From assembly GCA_951394045.1 (NCBI GenBank), contig OX595987.1, forward strand, positions 2,046,001-2,110,000: a stretch of 64,000 bases of DNA. Direction: 5' to 3'. Shown here one piece after another: positions 53,517 to 62,660 of the stretch (positions are counted from its first letter, which is position 1; the number at the start of each line of letters is the position of its first letter). The notes beneath the pieces were generated by a model. That model did no database searches, was not told the origin of the DNA, and saw only the letters and a list, made by a program, of their open reading frames with translations. This DNA comes from Nitzschia sp. DOCU1. Taxonomy: Eukaryota; Bacillariophyta; Bacillariophyceae; Bacillariales; Bacillariaceae. The translations under genes and the position numbers were made by a program.

Positions 53517-54866
53517 TTAGTCTAGAGACCACTTTTCAATGCCGTATCCAACAAACTTCTCGCTTGTCCTCTTGAAACCCGCCCCGTCGAAGCCAAATCC
53601 GAGTCTGTCAGCTTCGAGTTCGAGCATGGCTATTTCTGTCTCAGAAAGTCTCCATCCCATAGCACCCAGGTTGTCCTGAAGCTGCGAAGTTGTTCGGCAT
53701 CCTGGGATGGGGATTGCTCCCTTGGATATAACATAGTTCAACGCTACTTGAGCAATGGTCTTTCCTCTGCTTTCAGCAATGCCTGCCATGGTTTCAAGCA
53801 GAGGCGAAATTCCCCCTTTAGGTATGGCAACGCCGTCTCCTTTAGCATATCGTTCCAGGTCCATCTTCTCCAAGTTCGTCTTTTGATAGGTCGTTAGAGA
53901 CAGGTCTGACGTTTTCCCGAGCGATTCCATGGTCTCTGGCGAGTACTTTCCAGTCAATAATCCCATTGCAAATGGATAGTATGCAAGAACTTTGATGCCA
54001 AGTTTGTTGCACGTATCAACGGTGTCTTGGGCGCCATTGTGTCGCCCAAGCAAGGAATATGCAATCTGATTCGAGGTAAGAGGGACTCCTCGTTTGGCAA
54101 GGTGCTCTTGGCACTGTGTTACCAGCGTCGGTCCGTAGTTACAGACGCCAACATTTTTTACCAATCCGCGATGATAACATTCCGCCAATCCATCCCAGTA
54201 AATTTCGTCGTTGGACTGATCGTTGCCGAGGAATCGGAACGGCTTGACAATGTCGGGCATGTGGATTTGGTAGAGATCAATCTGCTCCACGCCCAGGTTT
54301 TGTCGGGATTGCTCGCACGCATCAACTACGCTCTGTGCTGTCGTCCGCCAAGGAAGCGGTGTGAATTTGCTAGCCACGCAAGGCGCGACCGGTCGATCTC
54401 CTTTGATTTCGCGAGCTGACTTTAAAAATTGTTGTGTCATTCTTTCTGTTTCTCCATAACCCATCCCCAACGCCGTCTTTACATGAGATCCATACCGTTC
54501 TGCTGTGTCGAAGAACGCTGCATTGGCTCCATAAGCCTCAACGACCAAGTCTTCCAGGTCGTCGTTCACTAGTGAAAACACTGCGATAGCAACAAAATGA
54601 TGGTTAGTACACGCGCTCAAGCTCTCGGTGCTTCTCAATTGACACGTACAGCTTTTGCTTGACCAGGAGATAGTACCGATGCCTACCGACGGGACGACAA
54701 GATTTCCAAGGTTGGTTGTGTCACTCAAAGTGCTTGTAGGAATCAGAGATCTCGCCTCTGGTTGCACAGCAACGTAGGCACCCGCAGGAGGTGCAGAGAA
54801 TAGAAGGAAACCTCCGATGGAAACAGCTGCAATTAGCGGCGACGGCGACTTCATTATCTGCATCAT
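53517..54866 (-). CDS. Aldo-keto reductase with N-terminal signal
   Basis: NADPH-dependent oxidoreductase of the AKR fold. Exons 54866-54650 and 54580-53517 give 426 aa. The N-terminus MKSPSPLIAAVSIGGFLLFS ending PAGAYVAV is a signal peptide, perhaps leading to the plastid. VPSVGIGTISWSSKS begins the barrel. NAAFFDTAERYGS carries the catalytic Asp-Tyr pair, VASKFTPLPW the Lys, and DLYQIHMPD the His. Cofactor-side motifs are VGVCNYGPTLV and IPIPGCRTTSQLQDNLGAM. A 69-bp intron (54649-54581, with GTACGT, TACTAAC and CGCAG) is stop-free and divisible by three. Retaining it would insert 23 residues in a loop and looks unlike family members. The frame extends upstream to ATG 55046, but the start at 54866 gives the signal peptide at the tip. 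Confidence 0.85.
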   Translation of the reverse strand: MMQIMKSPSPLIAAVSIGGFLLFSAPPAGAYVAVQPEARSLIPTSTLSDTTNLGNLVVPSVGIGTISWSSKSCTCQLRSTESLSACTNHHFVAIAVFSLVNDDLEDLVVEAYGANAAFFDTAERYGSHVKTALGMGYGETERMTQQFLKSAREIKGDRPVAPCVASKFTPLPWRTTAQSVVDACEQSRQNLGVEQIDLYQIHMPDIVKPFRFLGNDQSNDEIYWDGLAECYHRGLVKNVGVCNYGPTLVTQCQEHLAKRGVPLTSNQIAYSLLGRHNGAQDTVDTCNKLGIKVLAYYPFAMGLLTGKYSPETMESLGKTSDLSLTTYQKTNLEKMDLERYAKGDGVAIPKGGISPLLETMAGIAESRGKTIAQVALNYVISKGAIPIPGCRTTSQLQDNLGAMGWRLSETEIAMLELEADRLGFGFDGAGFKRTSEKFVGYGIEKWSLD

Positions 54867-55420
54867 CTGGAACGTTACGGTTTTGTGTGGTGTGAGATAT
54901 GGGAACGATGAAGAATCGAATTTCTTCTTCCATCTGATGTTTGATGGTATCGATGATGTGGTGTGTGGTGCGTCGGGAAGTTCTATAAATTCTCGATGAC
55001 GATGAGTCATTATGATGAAGTTGACGTCCTCTGGCGATGACATCATCCAACGTTTGTGTCGTTATGTATTTTTTAATGTCGTCTGGCTTGCGTCCGAGTG
55101 CTCTTATGTGAAGAATGAAGGCGACGTCAGCCAGTCGTAGCGACCCGCTAACGTAGTAGTACTTAACTAATAACTACCGGCCACAATCCTACAATTTGAC
55201 GAGTTGCGATCTGAAGCAATTCCAATTCCATAGGATTATCTCTCTAGTGAAGATAGCCCCCCCCCCCCCCCCCCCCCAAAAGAAAATAGAAGTTGTCTAA
55301 TGTCGGCCTAACCGGCGGATAGATTGAACCCTTTCGGATGGGAGAACAATCAGGCATTGGCCTCGTCGTTGATGGACGGCGAAACCGCGTAGCGAAATAG
55401 TATTTGTGGATCCCGTTGTA
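54867..55420. other. Intergenic region with a C21 homopolymer
   Basis: 554 bp. Part of it (54867-55046) is open in frame with the aldo-keto reductase. From 55257 to 55277 there are 21 consecutive cytosines followed by AAAAGAAAA. Such a tract is prone to slippage and to assembly error. No other gene seen. Confidence 0.7.
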
Positions 55421-58412
55421 TCAGGGCAACAGGCTACTCTTCCCGTCGGGTGACTCCTGCTTCGAAGCGTTTAGGGTGCCAACTTCGTCGGCAAAGCTGA
55501 GCAGGTCGAAGAGAGCGGAGACCCAAAGGCTGCCCACCACAGCACCTTCTGCAGCCCGTTGAGACCTCCGTTGTCTCGCGTTGGGTAGCTTCTTCTCCTC
55601 GACTTCCGCTGTTCTAGCTGAAACAATCAGTTTTAAAGAGGAATCCCGCAAACCTGGTGTCGCTTCCCCCAAACTTCGAACTTCCTTCCTGAACTCATCG
55701 AGATTCTTTCCTCCAATGTGTGGTAGAATGACCCTTGCTGCCAGGAGGAAAGCCTGCTCATTGACTGTAGGCTGGAAACAAAGCGCATCTTTCAAAAATG
55801 ACCTGACGCCTTCAATTCCATCACGACCCGAGTAGGCAAGTATCAAGCCCCGGAGAGTCTGGGAGTCCAAGACAATGTTGTTTGCCTGCATGCGCTCGTG
55901 AATGGCAATGGCGTCGTCCCACTCCTCTCTCCTGACGTGTGACACCAACATTGCGTTAAAACTCGAGACCGAGGGACTTGGAAAACTACTTTCTTCTGTA
56001 CTCTCCATTTTGGAAAAGATTTCCCTGGCCTCCTCTTGTCTGTCATCAAGGATCAAACATTGAAGTACAGCACCAAACAAGTTGTCTTGTGGACTCATTT
56101 GGCTCGCGATCATGGTCAACAGAAGATTCTTGGCCTTCTGACTTTCACCTGCCTTGGCGGAGCACAAAAGCGCCAAGCCATGTAGCTCGGCCCTTGCACT
56201 CAAATGGTAGCCATCTTCGACTTGCACAAAACTGTCCAAAATTGAGAGCGCCGATTGCACATCGTTGCGTTGAAGAGCAAGCTCAAGAGCCTTTCTGAAA
56301 ATCATCTGGGGGATTGCCAAAGAATGCATGTGCCCTTCTTGGGGGTTTTCATTCGTCTCTCTTTCTCCGTCGTTGACAAGGGCTCTCATTCTCGTCACTT
56401 GTCGAGCGATGAGCTTGGCAACAAGTTCCGCGTCTTTCGTCACTTCGGCTGTTCGGAGGCCTATCGTCAAAAGCTTGACTCCAGGCCATGCATCAGGATA
56501 TTCGATCAGCACCCTTCGCAAAGTAACATTGATTGTCGTCTCCAAAGACGGATCCAGGACTGCCGCGTGTGCTAGCCTCTCTAAAACTGGGAGGAAAAGC
56601 TGCAGACGTGGCCGTTGGTCGGTCGCCAGTCGCTCTAAAAGTGAATCCATGCAACATCTAAGCACCGGAGTGCAATCAATCGCATCTCCATTCCTTGATC
56701 TACTCGGCCAACGACATAGCTGCAACAAGATTTCATCTTCACTGTCCGGTTTAAGTAGCTTGGCCTAAAACCGAATTCATCGCAAAAATATTGACATTAG
56801 ACGAACAATCCAAACAGACCGCTCTGACCAAAGTTATACTCACGTTGTGGATTTGTTGGAAGAAGGTAATCGCCTCTTTTGCCATGTTCCTTGACATGAG
56901 CATCTCAAGAAAGGATCTGCATGACCCCAATGTCAATGGCGTCGTGCCACTTGTAGCCAGGGCCTTTGCCATGAGCTTTCTTGCTGTATGTAGATCCCCG
57001 TGCATTTGACAAACCCTTACTGCTTCAACAAGTGTTTCGGGACTCAGATCAACGGATGATGACTCTGCCGCTACCTTGCAAATTCTTGCCGCTTCTCCAG
57101 TTGCGTTCAATCTTTCAACGAGAGCCAATAAAACCATCCGATACGATGTCGAATTCGCCCCAACCGCACTGTCATTGTATCCCAGCCCCAACTTTTGGAT
57201 GGCGATCATTTCATTGAAAAGCTGCAATACTTTCCCCAAGATATCTTCCTCGCGTAGGGAACGAGACACAAGGAAATGCGCCAGAATCAGGTTGCATTCG
57301 TTCGTGGAGAGGGTACGCCCGCTCGCCTGGGCGTGGTCCAATAGATTTTGACTTCTTATTTCTTGGTCCAAAGCGGCCTGTTCGGTCAACTTGCTAAGAA
57401 GAGCCCAGTCGCCCTTGCGCAATATAGATAAAAGGGCAATGGCATGGGAAATACCGTCAACTGCAGCCTTCTCAGATGCGTCTGACTGAGCTGTCGTCGG
57501 TGACAATACTTCTTCTGAAAGAATATCGTCCATTTCATCCCCCATTTCTATATCCGATAGTGGAATAGTGTCATCATCAAATTGATCCAATTCGGGCATG
57601 GCGCCACTAATGATTGTGTAATCGCTGTCCATAGCCAGGCCAAAGATTGGCGAGATGGCGGATCCGGACATGTCATCGTATGTCACGCTAAAATCCCCCT
57701 CTTTATCATTTCCGGTGGGCAAAAGTAGATGATCAAGTTTTGCACTTCGTAGCGCCTGTTCCCAGAGTTCATCGACGGTCAAGTTGAGAAATATCTTTCC
57801 AACGCAATATTGACGATCGTCGTTAACGCCACCGCCTTCATCGCGAGCTCTCAGGTATCGTTCTCGACGCTTTGCCGCATTCCAGCGTTCTCGTAGCGAT
57901 CGTTTCACCCGACCTTTTCGTATCGCTTCCTGCTTTTCCGTACTGGGTGATGCTTCTGCAGACGAGTTCTGCTGCTGTTGCTGCAATTGATCCAATTCGG
58001 TTAAAATCATTTCCACGTTCCTCTTGACTTGCTCCGTCAACGAATGGACAATATCATGCCATGCTGCGTCTCCTCGACCTGATATTGCGGGCTTTGATAA
58101 TGCACTTTTCCACAAATCATCGGCCGCCTCTGGACCAGTGGCCAGACGGTCGTGGCGGACACCTGGCGTCAATAACACTTCTTCGTCAGTGGATGACAAA
58201 ACGCCATTGCTTCTCAATGTTGCCGACAAAAAGCGCAGCTGAGTCCTCTGAAATCTGTTGCAACGTATGTCCACCCGGAAAGCACTCGTCGGCGCACTTG
58301 GGCCCGGCGGTAACAACGACCACGCAGACGACGACAAATGTCGTGGACTATCCGCCTGGGACAGCTTTGGAATCGTTTTCCTTGCCCGCTGCCAACATCG
58401 CCGTGGAATCAT
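55421..58412 (-). CDS. Large PPR-like organellar protein
   Basis: Exons 58412-56844 and 56764-55421 give 970 aa. The N-terminus MIPRRCWQRARKTIPKLSQA is basic and Ser/Arg-rich, suggesting a mitochondrial presequence. A poly-Gln patch and an acidic segment (DQFDDDTIPLSDIEMGDEMD) precede repeated helical hairpins. Repeats resemble pentatricopeptide units: NECNLILAHFLVSRSLREED, YRMVLLALVERLNATGEAAR, MSRNMAKEAITFFQQIHN, then after the splice VSSFNAMLVSHVRREEWDDA and IAIHERMQANNIVLDSQTLR, followed by GLILAYSGRDGIEGVRSFLK. PPR proteins bind organellar RNA in processing, stability or translation. The repeats are degenerate and TPR is the alternative. The intron is 79 bp. Confidence 0.72.
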
Positions 58413-58783
58413 CGTGGATGAAACTCAACGCAAGAATATCAATTAATCAGTCATTGATTATTATGGAAGCCAAGATACAAAAGAGGATTGACTGTGTTTC
58501 TTTGAGGTGCAGCATGTGGTGGCAAAAAACGGATGCAACCCAAAAATTTGAACGGCTCTCGGCGGGCGAGACATTTGGAACTCGAATCGTTCGAGTCGAA
58601 GATCTCAGGAAAGATATGCCTCCTCGCGCGCGTGCGAGCAAGAGTGAGGACCTGAAGGGATTTCGAGATCGAAACCACGAGAGAAACCACCAAACACGCG
58701 GCAGCGACGATGAGAACCAAAACACGACATCTCGTCTCCTAAGGATCGAACATTGTCCATAAGCGTATCGACAAATAGTCAAC
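58413..58783. other. Divergent intergenic region
   Basis: 371 bp between the PPR-like gene and the small single-pass protein gene. Open frames on both strands (for example 58447-58812 minus) have no motif. Probable shared promoter. Confidence 0.5.
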
Positions 58784-59059
58784 ATGGACAAAGTAAAAGA
58801 AAACGCCAGCAAGGCGTTTTCCGCAGGTCTTGGAAAGGTAGGTCAACACTCCAAGAAAACGCAAGTCGTCACAAGCCCCCGATTGTCGCTGACATTTATT
58901 GCCTACTTTCAGGGTGGAAGAGCTGCTGCGTGGGCAACCGCTATTGGCGCAGTGATCGCTTATTCTTGGTACGAAAACCGAGACAATGGAAAAGTCTTTT
59001 CGAAAGAGGAACAATCGACCTGGAACTCTCAGAAGGCTCCAGAGACCGGGAAAAGGTGA
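58784..59059 (+). CDS. 66-aa single-pass membrane protein, function unknown
   Basis: Exons 58784-58837 and 58913-59059 give 66 aa: a Lys/Ala-rich N-terminus (MDKVKENASKAFSAGLGK), one hydrophobic segment (GRAAAWATAIGAVIAYSWY) and a polar tail (ENRDNGKVFSKEEQSTWN). The 75-bp intron is divisible by three and stop-free, so retention would give a 91-aa form with an implausible insert (KKTQVVTSPRLSLTF). The shape suits a small accessory subunit of a respiratory or other membrane complex, but that is only a guess from size and topology. Confidence 0.6.
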   Translation: MDKVKENASKAFSAGLGKVGQHSKKTQVVTSPRLSLTFIAYFQGGRAAAWATAIGAVIAYSWYENRDNGKVFSKEEQSTWNSQKAPETGKR

Positions 59060-59123
59060 TGTTTCATCACGCACATCTTTGCAATGACACTTCGCCTTTA
59101 GATCATGACATTATTACTTTATA

Positions 59124-59966
59124 CTAATTATACGCTCGCAGCTTTTGGAATCCATTGAAGGGGGCGCACCAGATTCCTTGGCAAGTATCTTGCGTCACAT
59201 CGGGTTGGAACAAAACTTGCCATGCACCTATGTCGTTCGCGCTCCAAGCCACTCGGCCTTCAGCATCTAAAAGCTGGTAGCTCTGCTTGAGCCAGTAGTC
59301 CGTTTGTATATTGATTGGGGCTAGCAATAATCCGTCCGGTTTGAGGAGGTTGCGACAAAAGTACAGCGCCTTGTCCTTATTGACAGCAAAATTGAACGCA
59401 ATGATATCGTACTTTGCCAAACCCTGCTTCTTCCACTCTTTTACAAATCTTTCGTCGTCCAGCTCATAGAAGTGAACAGATGGAGGGCAGTGTCCAGATT
59501 CCACGACATTTGCCTCCCAAGCCACACCGGACCAATCGACGGCATCTATTGTTTTGTAGCCCAATTGCTGGTACAACACCTGGGTTGAAACCCCAGCTCC
59601 AGCACCTACGTCCAATGCTCTTGCTCCTTCTGAATTGGCATTCTTCCGCAATTTCGATCGAAGAGTGTCGTACACTTCCATTGGAGATACATTCGTATCT
59701 CGCGATGCTATTATGGAATTCGTCAATTCGGCTTTTGGAAACGCGTTGGATACAAATGGCCGATCTTCGGTGTCGTCGTCTGCCCCGGCACTCTCACTTG
59801 ACAAGAGTACCACACCAGTCGTTGCCCAAGTCAGCCTCTGAACAAATGTTCTTCGAGAAAGTTGATCTGGCTGCGACAGCAAAGTAGCATCGGTGGGTGC
59901 CAATCCACGTGCAAAGTGGTGGCAGGCGACTACCATCAGAATGGACAGCGAAAAAATCCCCTTCAT
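59124..59966 (-). CDS. SAM-dependent methyltransferase, predicted plastid-lumen targeting
   Basis: Intronless, 280 aa from ATG 59966. The N-terminus MKGIFSLSILMVVACHHFARG is a signal peptide, cut before Leu-Ala-Pro. A presequence and SRRTFVQRLTWATTGVVLLS follow, a twin-Arg plus hydrophobic run ending near SAGA, as in Tat lumen signals. The methyltransferase fold starts ARALDVGAGAGVSTQVLYQQ (motif I, SAM loop) and continues TIDAVDWSGVAWE (acidic residue of motif II) and KYDIIAFNFAVNKDKALYFC. The substrate cannot be inferred. Upstream the frame is open to 60224, but only from a TTG. Confidence 0.75.
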   Translation of the reverse strand: MKGIFSLSILMVVACHHFARGLAPTDATLLSQPDQLSRRTFVQRLTWATTGVVLLSSESAGADDDTEDRPFVSNAFPKAELTNSIIASRDTNVSPMEVYDTLRSKLRKNANSEGARALDVGAGAGVSTQVLYQQLGYKTIDAVDWSGVAWEANVVESGHCPPSVHFYELDDERFVKEWKKQGLAKYDIIAFNFAVNKDKALYFCRNLLKPDGLLLAPINIQTDYWLKQSYQLLDAEGRVAWSANDIGAWQVLFQPDVTQDTCQGIWCAPFNGFQKLRAYN

Positions 59967-60331
59967 TCTTGGAATTTGCTTCTTGTCAGAACATTCGAGA
60001 TCCAAGTACAAATGTTCACACGGGATCCATTTCGTAGTTGGAGAAATACGACGATGGAACAGAACAGAAAACACAAAGAAGTGAGAATGTAAGTGAAGTT
60101 CGTTTTGTAAAATTTGTAGTACGAATCTTGTACCAGTACCTGTAGGGATGAGCGTGGGAAATGTTTCCACGTGGCAGTTCCACGGCGAGCGTCTTTGAGT
60201 CCAGTCAGTCCATTCTCTCAACAATGACGGACGCGACGAAAAAAGATATGCGATGCTCTAGCTCTCCTCTCCTCCACACCGCTTTTGTTTATTTGCAAGG
60301 GATCTTTCATCTAGGTTGCCCATGCTCAAAA
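59967..60331. other. Divergent intergenic region
   Basis: 365 bp between the methyltransferase and NAT9 starts. A plus-strand ATG at 60223 is in frame with NAT9 and would add 36 residues not expected in the family. No other feature seen. Confidence 0.45.
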
Positions 60332-61095
60332 ATGAAATTGAACTATGAGACTGCCTTGGTGGGAGAAAAGGTAATCCTTGTACCGTATCGTAAGTAGATG
60401 GTGCACTCGACTACTATGCCGCCCGAATTTCCTTCCTAACGGGGTCGTCTCATTTTTGTCGTATCTTTTCAAAATCGCAAGGTCCGCAACATGTTCCAAA
60501 ATACCATGAATGGATGAAAGATCCTAATCTACTGCAGGCGACGGGGTCTGAGCCCCTTTCCATAGAAGAGGAAGTGGAAATGCAACAGTCCTGGAGGGAC
60601 GATCCGAACAAGTGCACCTTTATTGTGCACGCGGCGGAGGCATGTTCGTGCACCTCAGAAGCTGCCGAATTTTCGGTGAAGAAGAATCTTCCGGGAATGG
60701 TAGGGGATGTGAATCTATTTTTGAGCGAAATCGACGACGAAGAAATTGGAGAAGGGGCTGGTTCAGAGAAGAACCAGAGAATACAAGCTGAAATCGACAT
60801 CATGATTGCAGAAAAGGAGTATCAGAAGAAAGGTCTTGGGCGGGCGGCAACATGCTCCATGCTTCTTTACGGAACACTGAGGTTGGGGATTGAAAGATAT
60901 TTCTGCAAAATAAATGACGACAATACTGCATCGATCAACCTGTTCAAAAGTCTTGGATTTGTTCAATGCGACTACGCGGAATGCTTCAAGCAGGTTGAGC
61001 TCGAGTTGAAACTCTCCTTGGACGATCTAAAGGCACAGTTGAGTCCCTACGGTGCCTTTAAAGAGATTACATGCCCAATAGAAGATGATTCATAA
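60332..61095 (+). CDS. NAT9: N-acetyltransferase 9-like protein (NAT9)
   Basis: GNAT-fold acetyltransferase of the NAT9 family. Exons 60332-60389 and 60482-61095 give 223 aa, the normal family length. MKLNYETALVGEKVILVPYR joins across the splice to PQHVPKYHEWMKDPNLLQ and then ATGSEPLSIEEEVEMQQSW, all closely matching animal NAT9. The core shows MVGDVNLFLSE, AEIDIMIAEKEYQKKGLGRA (the Q/RxxGxG/A acetyl-CoA loop) and KINDDNTASINLFKSLGF. The acceptor is AAG rather than CAG but frame and homology require it. An acidic insert sits between DVNLFL and the loop. NAT9 in insects is a microtubule stabiliser. Confidence 0.9.
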
Positions 61096-61363
61096 CAATC
61101 GCTTTAAAGTTCCTAGTAGAGATTAGATACTCGTGTTCGATTCCCGCCGTCTCGTCCCCTCTCATCAAACTCGAATCCTCAATTTTTCATTTGTCGCCGG
61201 CCCAGCGTGCAGAGGACGTCGCTTTGTTCATACTACTAAATCATTCCTGTGGTGTCCGTAGGCGGAAGATAGTATTGAGAAAACAGTTTGGTTGATGACG
61301 ACATGCAGCACCCTACTCCAACAACCCGGAGCTGCAGGTAGTTTTACCTGGCAAAGAAACTGC

Positions 61364-62285
61364 CTAAGATACTGTGCACGACGTACAATTCTTTTGCGGG
61401 TCATCTGGGGCCACTTCGTCGAGGTGCGGGTACCACTCCTTAAACGCGGAAGCAATATCCTCAAAGCAACTGTTCAAGTCAGCATTGACGAAAATGCGGT
61501 CAAAGTTTCCAGCCTCATGTCCATAGTCCATTTCTTTCTTTGCGTTCCCAAGTCTCTTTTTGACGGCTTCTTCCGTTTCAGTACCGCGTCCTCGCAATCT
61601 TTTCTCCAGTTCTTCCATGGAAGGTGGACTGATGAAAAGGTAGCGCGGCTTTAGACTAGATTCCTTGACTCGCATGACCCCTTGTATATCAATGTCGAGA
61701 ATGCAAATTTTGCCGTCCTTTTGTACCGACTCGACTGCAGCAATGCTGGTGCCATAATAATTTCCATGGACCTTTCAACGGTGGAGTTTCGAATGGGGCA
61801 AGGAAGATTCCGGGAGGGTCAGTGGACGTATGACCCTTACCTACTCTGGCATCGGTGCACCAGATTTCACTTACCTCGGCATACTCAACAAACTTGCCAG
61901 CGTCGATTTCCTTCTTAATATCCTCTACAGTCGTAAAGTGGTAATGCTTTCCATCGACTTCCCCTTCCCGTGGTTTTCGCGTGGTGTGGGACACGCTAAA
62001 GCCAAACTGATCGTTGGGAAATCGCTTAAAAAGCATCTCGATCAACGTCCCCTTCCCAACTCCCGAAGGACCACAAAAAACAACTGGGGTAGGCTTCTCT
62101 GACATGTTAGCGTGGAGGTTGCTGTTTTGAAGAACTAGAGTGAAAGCAACTGCTATTATCCCGACAGCGATGCTTAGTGAGAGCAATGGCATGGTCATTG
62201 TCGCGCCGTCATCTTTCGTCATCATCGCGATCGGCAGAGCCTCTTCTCGAAGGGAAGAAGGAGAACATGCAGTCATTCGAGTCAT
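61364..62285 (-). CDS. GUK1: Guanylate kinase with N-terminal membrane anchor
   Basis: Converts GMP and ATP to GDP and ADP. Exons 62285-61875 and 61771-61364 give 272 aa. The kinase domain starts [20 protein letters not shown] (P-loop). Then come [20 protein letters not shown] (GMP-binding Arg/Ser/Tyr residues), [13 protein letters not shown] (formed by the splice) and [17 protein letters not shown], followed by the lid [20 protein letters not shown]. About 75 residues precede it, including a hydrophobic segment [20 protein letters not shown]. This predicts a membrane-anchored or organelle-directed form, unlike the soluble 190-210 aa enzyme. An internal ATG before SEKPTPVVF could give a soluble form. 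Confidence 0.92.
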
Positions 62286-62660
62286 TTGATAGTTGACTTC
62301 TACGATCCCAAAAGATGCAGTTGCAGGGGTGACGTCATCCGGGGCGTTTCTACACTTTCCCTCCGCGATTTCCAGCCCTCCACCGCGCAAAATTCTAGCG
62401 CCGCACGTCGTTTGCGCGCCTCAAAATGTGATGACGATGAGGGTTTTTGGCTTGTCGCTATGCCAAGTGACGGCAACGTTCCCATCCATCAACCTCATTG
62501 GATAGTAGCACAAATCTTGAAGATAGATCAAAGCGAATAGCGAAGCTTTTTAAGTTTCTTCTGACAAAAGTTTCTCGGCTACTATTTCTGTTTTGTTGTG
62601 ATTTTGTCTCCTGAAGTTTCAGAGGAAGCTCCTGAGAACACGAAATCACAAATCCCCACC
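62286..62660. other. Divergent intergenic region between guanylate kinase and DGDG synthase
   Basis: 375 bp between opposite starts; open frames (62286-62540 plus, 62458-62649 minus) lack motifs. Probable promoter region. Confidence 0.5.

Noticed and set aside
58061..58762. 233-codon plus-strand frame
   Set aside because: Largely antisense to the PPR-like first exon, continuing into the intergenic region; composition is unlike the neighbouring genes.
61131..61145. GTTCGATTCCC, resembling a tRNA B box
   Set aside because: No matching T-stem, anticodon arm or A box could be placed around it.
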